A DNA stretch of 64,000 bases, from NCBI RefSeq assembly GCF_019391655.1, contig NZ_JAHXPQ010000004.1:124001-188000 (forward strand), read 5' to 3'. Both the position numbers and the translations under genes were made by a program. The notes under the pieces are model-generated. The model had not been told where the DNA came from and did no database searches. It saw only the letters and a program-made list of their open reading frames with translations. The number at the start of each line of letters is the position of its first letter. Position 1 is the stretch's first letter. The DNA is from Mucilaginibacter rivuli. GTDB taxonomy: Bacteria > Bacteroidota > Bacteroidia > Sphingobacteriales > Sphingobacteriaceae. This document shows, piece after piece, positions 8,537 to 15,846 of this stretch.

Positions 8537-8673
8537 GCAATCAAGGCGAATTATTATTATAAGATTTTTATATCTATTGATCGAGTTAATACCTTGTTGC
8601 CCTATTTAAACAGCGGGGCGCATTAGCAAGGTTACCAGAAAAAACCTTTCTACAGTACTAATCCCCGCTGTTT
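8537..8673 (+). ncRNA. Bridge-RNA-like structured region, copy B (adjacent to the IS110 recombinase)
   Basis: Same two-loop plan as copy A. Unit 1: GCAATCAAGG (8537-8546) with CCTTGTTGC (8592-8600), one bulged T. Unit 2: a perfect 11-bp stem AAACAGCGGGG (8608-8618) with CCCCGCTGTTT (8663-8673). Inside each stem a CGN bulge is followed by ATTA pairing with TAAT. Unit 2 holds the inner hairpin AAGGTT (8628-8633)/AACCTT (8643-8648), and unit 1 an inner AGAT/ATCT. Compared with copy A, stem pairs change together (A-T to G-C at two positions of stem 2, and G-C to A-T at one position of stem 1), so base pairing is conserved while sequence is not. It ends 21 bases before the recombinase start, where IS110-group bridge RNAs are encoded. 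Confidence 0.7.
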
Positions 8674-8694
8674 ATCCTTAAAATTTGACGAGTA

Positions 8695-9716
8695 ATGGAA
8701 CATGAAAAAACTAAAAAATATGTCTATTTCATAGGTATAGATGTGTCAAAAGATGAATTGGATTTTGCAGTGAGAAGAGGGAGAGAATTGGAGTTTCATA
8801 AAGAAATAAAAAACCAGGTTAGCGAAATAAATTTATTTATTCACGACCTAAAGAAACTCCCCAATTTTACATTGGCAAAATCAATATTTTGCATGGAGCA
8901 GACAGGTATCTATTGCAATCACCTTATTAGTTGCCTTAAAAAAGTAAAGGCTAATATCGTATGCACTGCTTCCGAACACATTCGTCAGTCCATCGGCAAA
9001 GTACGAGGAAAGAATGATAAAATTGATGCTATACGAATTTCAGAATATGCCTACACGCAAAGGGACATCTTGCGCTTCTTTACTCCAAAGCGGCCCGTTA
9101 TAGAACAACTGAGATCGTTAAACACCTTAAGGAATCGTATGATAAGTTTACAGATGTCCCTGCGCATTCCCTTAAAAGAACAGGCAGGGTTTATTAGAAA
9201 GGGAATGTCAAAGCAAATATTGGTTTATGTAAACGTAGTTCCCTAGCAATTAAATTGGATATCACAGAGATTGAAGCAGCTATAACCAAACTTCTCAATT
9301 CGGATACCCGACTAAAACGATTGATGGAGATTATTACTTCGGTCAAAGCAATAGGTCCTATTACTGCACTAAATATTCTCATCTATACCAATGAGTTTAG
9401 GAACATTAACAACCCTAAAAAATTTGCATGTTATGCAGGTGTCGCTCCTTTCAAGGACGAATCTGGAAAGTCAAAGTCTAAGGGTAGGGTATCTCATTTT
9501 GCCAATAAAAAAATGAAGGCGCTTCTGCACCTCTGCGCCGCGACAGCAAAAAAATCAATCCCGGAGATAAGGGACTACTTTGAACGGAAAACGATCAATG
9601 AAGGGAAGAGTAAAATGTCGGTTCTCAATGCGATAAGATACAAATTGATTTTGAGGGTTTTTGCCTGTGTAAATCAGGATAGATGTTATGAAAATAATTA
9701 TGTAAGACCTGTTTAA
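8695..9716 (+). pseudogene. IS110-family DEDD transposase/recombinase, split by a -1 frameshift
   Basis: Frame 1 (8695-9246) encodes the N-terminal RuvC-like DEDD domain: GIDVSKDELDF, CMEQTGIY and GKNDKIDAIR carry the acidic residues. Frame 3 (open from about 9204 to 9716) encodes the C-terminal Tnp domain: VKAIGPITALNIL, CYAGVAPF, then SKSKGRVSHFANKKMK with the candidate catalytic serine. The protein would be continuous if the ribosome moved -1, or one A were restored, in the AAAGGG run near 9200; in frame 3 the text continues KGNVKANIGLCKRSS. The heptamer A AAG GGA (9198-9204) sits exactly at the switch and fits the X XXY YYZ slippery form. Most likely this is a one-base deletion, but programmed frameshifting is not excluded. 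Product: bridge-RNA-guided recombinase. Confidence 0.85.
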
Positions 9717-10141
9717 TTTGATCCGTTGCTTTATTTTATTATGAATTATTCTTTTTTTATATACATTATGTATCATCTTGTATATTTTTTACCTGTAATT
9801 TCTAAAAGCCTTACACCCGCGCGGATGACTCCCTCAGGAGGAGCGGAATAAATGGGTAGCGCGGTGGATAGGCCGGTTTATGCCGTGGTTCGTTGCGGAG
9901 CTTTTGGGCTGGCATGGGCAAGCTGGGTATCTTGATGGATGTTCGTTTGTTTTTGATCCCCAGATAGGTGGTATTGTTAAATAATTATTACCATTAAAAG
10001 TAAATAGTAATAATATTCCACATCATTTTTTTGATATAAAAATAATCATACTTTAGCAGACATAAACGATAGGATCGTTTATGAATTGGCGACTATTTCC
10101 CCCATGTTGCCTTTGAAGAGTTCCTTACATAATTTGAAATA
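9717..10141. other. Gene-free interval after the IS110 element
   Basis: No convincing ORF. The first 80 bases are very A+T rich and probably contain the IS right end. Bases 9811-9960 are clearly G+C richer than either flank, contain a small CTCC/GGAG hairpin (9828-9840), and look like a fragment of other origin, but I could not translate it into a recognisable protein. From 9961 the sequence is A+T rich again and probably holds the promoter of the gene at 10142. Confidence 0.5.
10061..10083. promoter_or_regulatory. 10-bp perfect inverted repeat upstream of the secreted-protein gene
   Basis: CATAAACGAT (10061-10070), three bases, then ATCGTTTATG (10074-10083). It lies 58 bases before the start at 10142 and is not followed by a T tract, so an operator or a leader hairpin is more likely than a terminator. 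No regulator can be assigned. Confidence 0.4.
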
Positions 10142-11323
10142 ATGAAAAAAAACCTCCTCATTGTTGCGCTGTGCACAATGGTTAATTTTTTAAAAGCGCA
10201 AAATACCTATCCTTGGCCTTCAAGCGGCAATATTGGTATCGGAACGACAAGTCCCCAAAACACCCTGCACGTCAACGGAGGTATCACCAGCACCAATGGT
10301 AGCCCGATCTTCAGCGCAACGCCCTCTGTCAACCTCTATTATGACGCCACAAATGACAAGTCAGTACTATTCTCTATCCAACCCACCGTTTCCTGGAAAC
10401 CCTTCCTTTTCGGTGCACAAACATTTTCATTCGTTAGTTTCGGCACGAACCAGGGCTTATTTCAGGATGCCAATGGTAATGTGGGTATCGGTACGGCAAA
10501 TTTATTTGGAGGTAAATTACAGGTTTTAAGCAGTGCTGGATTATCTCCACTCTATTTGGCGGGAGAAACAAATGAAGGGGAGTTTTTAACAGCAACAAAA
10601 GCAAACGGTTCATATGCTACGCATTTTTATACTTCCGGAGGCAGTAGTGCGACTGACCAAGCATTAAGAGTTGGAAACGCAAGCGGAATAGATCTGTTTA
10701 ATATTTTATATAATGGAAATTTCGGTATCGGTGCAAGTAATCCTCAATCACTTTTCCAGGTAGATGATGGTTGCACAAAAGCATCAATTGGAGATGCCAG
10801 TGGTCCGGGCTTAAATTATGGTACCAGTTATTTAGGGTTTAATGCAACTAGAAACAGTTCAAATATCTGGAATATCAGTAACGATAGTCAGCATAACGGT
10901 GCCGGCGTTATTTATAGCAATATAATGGGTGATATATACTTTGCCCCAATCACATCGACCGGTACTACCGATCAAACCTTATCTGATGCAGATATCAAAA
11001 GCAAAATTACATTTCGGGTAGCTGCTGATGGGATTACCTATGCTAAAAAAATCAAAGTTGAACTTACCGACTGGCCGGATTATGTGTTCCATCCAAAATA
11101 TGTGCTGAAACCGCTTTCAGATGTTAAGACCTATATCGACCAAAATCACCACCTTCCCGATATGCCGTCGGCTGAAAAAATTGAGAAAGATGGATTAGAT
11201 GTTGGTGAAATGAATAAATTACTTACCAAGAAAGTAGAAGAATTAACACTGTATTTGATTGAACAACAAAAGATCAATCAATCGCTTCAGCAACAAATTG
11301 ATGCATTAAAACCCTCGAAATAA
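10142..11323 (+). CDS. Secreted repeat protein with GIGT turns and tail-fibre-like C-terminal module
   Basis: 393 residues with a signal peptide (ending FLKAQ). The body contains several turns of the form GNxGIGT/A (GNIGIGTTSPQNTLHVNG, GNVGIGTANLFGGKLQV, GNFGIGASNPQSLFQV), a beta-helix-like repeat seen in Bacteroidota surface and fibre-type proteins. The C-terminus (from about residue 305) repeats the module of the 1169-1996 protein: TDWPDYVF, YVLKPLSDV, NHHLPDMPSAEKI, then the coiled coil KKVEELTLYLIEQQK. The last 25 residues are almost identical to those of the 1169 gene. Likely an extracellular, possibly trimeric adhesin-like protein; the function is unknown. It may share an export route with the 1169 product (inference). 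Confidence 0.78.
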   Translation: MKKNLLIVALCTMVNFLKAQNTYPWPSSGNIGIGTTSPQNTLHVNGGITSTNGSPIFSATPSVNLYYDATNDKSVLFSIQPTVSWKPFLFGAQTFSFVSFGTNQGLFQDANGNVGIGTANLFGGKLQVLSSAGLSPLYLAGETNEGEFLTATKANGSYATHFYTSGGSSATDQALRVGNASGIDLFNILYNGNFGIGASNPQSLFQVDDGCTKASIGDASGPGLNYGTSYLGFNATRNSSNIWNISNDSQHNGAGVIYSNIMGDIYFAPITSTGTTDQTLSDADIKSKITFRVAADGITYAKKIKVELTDWPDYVFHPKYVLKPLSDVKTYIDQNHHLPDMPSAEKIEKDGLDVGEMNKLLTKKVEELTLYLIEQQKINQSLQQQIDALKPSK

Positions 11324-11364
11324 AATCCCCATACTCAAATTATATATAATCTTATATTAAAAAT

Positions 11365-12431
11365 ATGAAACAATTTTATCTTTTCCTTTTGTGCATTAAC
11401 GTACTAAATTTAAATTCCACTGCTCAAACAAATATGCAAGCAGATGTCAACGATGTGCTAGTCAGCCACAATAAATTGGTCATCCAATCAGCGGGAGGTC
11501 AATCTTATTTCATAGGCCATCAACTAGGTGGAAGCTATTCGTATCCTGATGGAATATATAGGGCGATAACAGATCAGGCGAATGGGGATGCTAATATATT
11601 TTTGATGGTTTAAAGTACGATGGAATATCATCTTACCTTAGGACCTATTTTGTAAATGCAAATGGACAAGGATATTTTGCGGCTAGTGTTGGCATCGGTA
11701 CAACATTACCTTCGTACAAACTCAATGTTTCACAAGACGTTTCGATGAATACGGATATTGATATTGCTCAATTTGGAATATCGGGAAGCAGCGATAACGC
11801 TAAACGATTAGTATTTGGATACGATGTAAATGGCCCAGGTTTTGGATATATTAAAGCAGGTTGGTATCAGCATCAATGGACCAATTTATCTTTGCAACCC
11901 AATGGTGGTAACGTAGGCATCGGTGTAACGAATCCTGGTACGAAATTCCAGGTCAACTCTGATAATAGCAACTCGTGGATAGCGGGCGTTTTCGGTGCCG
12001 GTACAGGTGACAAGGTTGTTATCGGCTTACTTAACGGAGTTGCTACTATCGGAAGCCATAATAACACATTGAATGCATGGTCTACATTAGCGCTTAATGC
12101 GGAAGGGGGCAATGTAGGTATCGGTACAGGTGACACACATGGTTACAAACTCGCAGTTAATGGCGATATCCATACGAAAAAAGTTGTTGTGGACTTGTTA
12201 AACTGGCCTGATTATGTTTTCCAACCTTCCTACAACTTGAAACCACTCTCAGAAATTAAAACCTATATCGATCAAAACCACCATTTACCCGACATGCCAT
12301 CAGCGGAAAAAATTGAGAAAGATGGATTAGATTTGGGGGAGATGAATAAAGTCTTGATGAAAAAAGTTGAGGAATTAACGCTTTATATGATTGATCTTCA
12401 AAAACAAGTTGATCAATTGAAGAAGAAATAA
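11365..12431 (+). pseudogene. Frameshifted paralogue of the secreted GIGT-repeat/C-terminal module protein
   Basis: Frame 1 (11365-11613) encodes a signal peptide (ending NSTAQ) and the first 80 residues, ending GDANIFLMV-stop. Frame 3 carries the rest without a stop from 11595, reading IFDGLKYDGISSYL through to 12431, with an ATG at 11745 only inside it. Restoring one T to the T5 run at about 11599-11603 rejoins the frames as ANIFFDGLKYDG. The C-terminus has the shared module: NWPDYVF, HHLPDMPSAEKI, KKVEELTLYMI. Two GNVGIG turns lie before it. The gene is a tandem relative of 10142-11323 (41 bases upstream). No canonical slippery heptamer is present, so it is probably inactivated, or carries a homopolymer sequencing error. 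Confidence 0.72.
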
Positions 12432-12515
12432 CAGCATATTAAATATCATTGCAGTATTGCTTAGCGCAATTGCCAACTAAAGTAAATTCGTTGCAATAGC
12501 GACACATTAATTTTC

Positions 12516-15383
12516 ATGAAAAAAATATTAAAAAGAACGATAGTATTGATTCTGTTAAGCACTCCATATTACAGTTTTGCCCAAATGGAGTTGCCAAACC
12601 ATATCCCTCCGTCGCCAACTGCCATGCAATTTCAACGGTATGGAGATTGCCCCACAAACACTTATACCGGTGTTCCGGATATTAAGGTACCAGTCTTTAC
12701 CATTCATGATGGTGACATTACAGTACCTATTTACCTCAGTTATCATGCAGGAGGTTTTCGGCCCGATGATCAGGCAGGTATGGTTGGTTTAGGTTGGACG
12801 TTGAATACAGGCGGTATGGTTTCCAGGAACATTAATGGTGTTCCGGACGAATTAAACTGGCTGAATATTTTAAGTCCGAGTACCATTCCACGCGCGCCTT
12901 ACTATGGTGCCACTCCATACGATCTCTTAAAAGATCTTACTGAAAACAAGCAGACGGAACACGAATTTGACATGTACAGTTATAATTTTCTTAATTACTC
13001 AGGTAAGTTTCTTGACCGGCGCGCCTACGAACATTTAACTGTACCTGACTTCGCAAATCAACACGCATATAAATTGACGGAAGATGGCTTACAGGTGTAT
13101 TCAGGAGATAATGGCGGCGTTACAGCGATAGTCGATGCAAACGGCACGCGTTACGCATTCGGTTCTGCAGGGACTTTGGGAGCGACAGAAACCCAGGATT
13201 ATAAATATAACCGCGTTGGTACGATAATAGAAAATTCAGCTCCATCCACATGGCATTTGGCTACAATCTCGTCTAACCAATCTTATGTATTATATGAATA
13301 TCAGCCTGGTGAGGATTTCCATAGTTCTACGACCAATTACCAATACCGGGAGGATTACGAATTTCCTTTTGAGGGGGGAGAGCCTAGGTATGAGGATTAT
13401 TATTGGGTGCAAAACCCATCCTGGGGAACGGATAACTTCAGTAATAATAATATCAATGTAAATTATCACACTTATGTGCCAAAAAAAATCAGCTATCCCG
13501 GTGGAACGCTTGAGTTTTTCCTAAATACAACGCTCCAACTGGACCATATTGAGATACGCAACATCAAGGGCGAACTTCTAAAAACCATATCCTTACAATA
13601 TGGAATGTTTAACTGTGCTCCTTTTGCTAACAGAGCCAAATTAGCATCCGTGAATTTTAAAAACGCAGGAGGAGGTCAGGAGGAGCATTATAGTTTTAAC
13701 TACAATGACGAAAATGGAATTTTATCTACTGGAGTAGATCAGTGGGGGTTTTGCAATGGAACACCAGGAACTGCATTGGTACGTATGAGAATAAATGGGA
13801 TAACAAATATTTCCGGTGCTCCATACACCTACCATTACATTGGCGGGGATGCCGTGCTCACACCGAACGTTGATGCAACCAAGAAATGGGTGCTCAACAA
13901 AATCACCTACCCTACCGGGGGATATACAACCTATGACTATGAAGGTAACTGGTCAACCGGAAGTAATAAACCAGTGGGCGGCTTGCGGGTAAAAAATGTT
14001 GAGAGTTATACTTCATACGGTGTTCTGGCTCTTAAAAAAGAATATTCATATATAGCTGGCAGTTCGGAGGTGGACCAATGGATCAATAATCCTGACTTTT
14101 ACCGCAGCGATATTAGCGAACTGGTAGATGGCCCACATATTGTAGTTAGCAAGCTGATTCTAAGTGAGCATGGGCCGGTGAGTATGTCGCCTAAGGGAGC
14201 ACCCATTGGCTATTCACAAGTCACTGAAACTACCGGCAATATCAAAACCACCTATTTTTATGATGACGGTCCGGCTTACGTTTATCGATATCTCGATTAC
14301 CCTGGTTTCAATATGGCCTATAACAAACTATACGCTGACGAATATAAGCCTTGGAATTATGGTTCACTTACGGCTAAACATATCGTCGGATTCGCCGATA
14401 ATAACATATATCAAAAACAATTTGAACGCTGGGAAACTACTGATTATGAAACGATTGAAAAGAACCCGGTACATGATTTTTTAATTGAGCAAACAATTTT
14501 CGGACGGAAAATAAGCTCTCAGGGCTTTTCAGAGCAAGAGACATTTGAAATATACGGCTATGACTTATTCAGCTATGCCAACCGATGGTTTAGCCAGGGG
14601 GTAAAGCGGCCGATTACCCAATATAGCTTAACTGCCGGAGCCGATGGACAATCCGTGTCGAGAATGACGAATCTTGAATACAATAATCCCACCTACCCGA
14701 TGCAGGTCAGTAAGCAAACCACTACCAACAGCAAAGGTGATTCTATCGCAACTAATCTAAAATACCCTTATGATTTTACAACGTCGCCATACACAGAAAT
14801 GGCGGGTGCGAATAGGGTGGCTCCCGTTATTGAGCAGACCCAAACTAACACCACTTTGAGTAAGGAAATTAGCCATATGAAAAGCAATTACGGCTTTTTT
14901 CCTATTCCCGGAACCAGTGACCAAGCAATTCGGTTACAATCAATAGAAAGTTCAGCTGGAGGTAATGCCCTCGAAATCAGAGCAACAGTCAATCAATATG
15001 ACGGACGCGGCCAGGTTCTACAGCAGACTGCGAAAGACGGACTCGTGACCAGCTTTCTGTATGGCTATCAAAACACGCAACTGATAGCTGTTATAAAAGG
15101 AGCAGATTACGCGAGCGTAATCGCCCAAGTCAACAAGACCGTGCTGGACGACCTGACTACAAGCGAGGCAAGCATACAGGCCCAGTTGAACAGCTTGCGA
15201 AACAGCCTTCCCGGTGCACAGGTGACAACATATACTTACCTTCCGGGAACGGGGGTATCCAGTTCAACAGACCCTAAGGGGCAAACCATCACCTATATTT
15301 ATGATGATTACCAGCGACTGAAAATGATCAAAGATCAGGATGGAAAAATTTTAAAGGCCAACGATTATCACATAAAACCATGA
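12516..15383 (+). CDS. Large secreted YD/RHS-type repeat protein (first of a tandem pair)
   Basis: 955 residues; signal peptide ending YSFAQ. The N-terminal region (PTAMQFQRYGDCPTNTYTGVPDIKVPVF, then YLSYHAGGFRPDDQAGMVGLGW) is the start seen in Bacteroidota YD-repeat wall-associated proteins. Later YD-type strands appear, e.g. YDGRGQVLQQTAKDG, and the protein ends with TDPKGQTITYIYDDYQRLKMIKDQDG. It lacks an RHS core box and toxin domain, and looks like the N-terminal half of a shell whose C-terminal half is the 15847 gene. Its stop overlaps the next start (ATGA), giving tight coupling. Likely exported to the cell surface or envelope; the role in toxin encapsulation is inference. Confidence 0.8.
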   Translation: MKKILKRTIVLILLSTPYYSFAQMELPNHIPPSPTAMQFQRYGDCPTNTYTGVPDIKVPVFTIHDGDITVPIYLSYHAGGFRPDDQAGMVGLGWTLNTGGMVSRNINGVPDELNWLNILSPSTIPRAPYYGATPYDLLKDLTENKQTEHEFDMYSYNFLNYSGKFLDRRAYEHLTVPDFANQHAYKLTEDGLQVYSGDNGGVTAIVDANGTRYAFGSAGTLGATETQDYKYNRVGTIIENSAPSTWHLATISSNQSYVLYEYQPGEDFHSSTTNYQYREDYEFPFEGGEPRYEDYYWVQNPSWGTDNFSNNNINVNYHTYVPKKISYPGGTLEFFLNTTLQLDHIEIRNIKGELLKTISLQYGMFNCAPFANRAKLASVNFKNAGGGQEEHYSFNYNDENGILSTGVDQWGFCNGTPGTALVRMRINGITNISGAPYTYHYIGGDAVLTPNVDATKKWVLNKITYPTGGYTTYDYEGNWSTGSNKPVGGLRVKNVESYTSYGVLALKKEYSYIAGSSEVDQWINNPDFYRSDISELVDGPHIVVSKLILSEHGPVSMSPKGAPIGYSQVTETTGNIKTTYFYDDGPAYVYRYLDYPGFNMAYNKLYADEYKPWNYGSLTAKHIVGFADNNIYQKQFERWETTDYETIEKNPVHDFLIEQTIFGRKISSQGFSEQETFEIYGYDLFSYANRWFSQGVKRPITQYSLTAGADGQSVSRMTNLEYNNPTYPMQVSKQTTTNSKGDSIATNLKYPYDFTTSPYTEMAGANRVAPVIEQTQTNTTLSKEISHMKSNYGFFPIPGTSDQAIRLQSIESSAGGNALEIRATVNQYDGRGQVLQQTAKDGLVTSFLYGYQNTQLIAVIKGADYASVIAQVNKTVLDDLTTSEASIQAQLNSLRNSLPGAQVTTYTYLPGTGVSSSTDPKGQTITYIYDDYQRLKMIKDQDGKILKANDYHIKP

Positions 15384-15772
15384 GAAAAGCGATATTAATT
15401 TCATCCATCATCCTGCTGTTTGGTTTTAAAAGCAGCGCACAGCAGCAGCCGGACGGTTCACGAAAAAAGATGCCCCTATCTTACAAATATTATCAGCACA
15501 TGTTACAAACAGATTCATCCACGGCTGCTAAGGTGCTGCAAATAATGGAAACATACCAGCAAGGGCTAAAGAACATCTACCTTGAAAATAATACGAATGG
15601 GCATTTACAAAACAAGCGCCATGATGAACTGGACAGCCTTCGCATTGCCAGCCTAAAAGTTATTTTAACGCCTGAACAACTGCGTCCTTTCAATATCAGG
15701 CCTTCAAACGTGGGTGCCGCCCGCCCTCAATTACCACGTTTGGGGAATGCACCAGTACCCGCAAACCCCTAA
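15380..15772 (+). CDS. Small periplasmic helical protein with LTxxQ motif (Spy/CpxP-like)
   Basis: 130 residues with signal peptide (ending KSSAQ). The mature part is mostly helical and contains ILTPEQLRPF, fitting the LTxxQ motif of Spy/CpxP-type periplasmic chaperones, with a preceding KVLQIMETYQQGLK helix and a Pro-rich tail. It overlaps the upstream YD gene by four bases and lies 74 bases before the RHS toxin gene. A chaperone or spacer role in folding or exporting the two giant proteins is suggested by this placement only. Family assignment is tentative because the motif is short. Confidence 0.6.
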   Translation: MRKAILISSIILLFGFKSSAQQQPDGSRKKMPLSYKYYQHMLQTDSSTAAKVLQIMETYQQGLKNIYLENNTNGHLQNKRHDELDSLRIASLKVILTPEQLRPFNIRPSNVGAARPQLPRLGNAPVPANP

Positions 15773-15846
15773 CGTTAGATTAATAAATATCAAGATAATA
15801 ACTAAGGTTTTTCAACACAAAGATTATCATTACGCAAGGCTAATAG

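Larger units (their letters stand above)
8319..9716 (+). mobile_element. IS110-family insertion element region (ends not resolved)
   Basis: The element comprises the duplicated non-coding guide-RNA-like region (8319-8673) and a split DEDD recombinase (8695-9716). IS110 elements have no terminal inverted repeats and make no clear target duplication, so the exact ends cannot be read. The left end must lie between 8192 and about 8537, and the right end probably in the A+T-rich stretch 9717-9800. Copy A may be the left end of an older, deleted element, into or beside which the present one inserted, or a local duplication. It separates the secretion operon from the island of secreted proteins. Confidence 0.7.

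Noticed and set aside
11595..11613. Programmed -1 frameshift in the 11365-12431 gene
   Set aside because: The bases at the switch do not form an X XXY YYZ heptamer in the zero frame; single-T loss is simpler.
1169..12431. Prophage tail-fibre genes
   Set aside because: Tail-fibre-like modules are common in Bacteroidota surface proteins; all carry signal peptides, and no capsid, terminase or tail genes are nearby.
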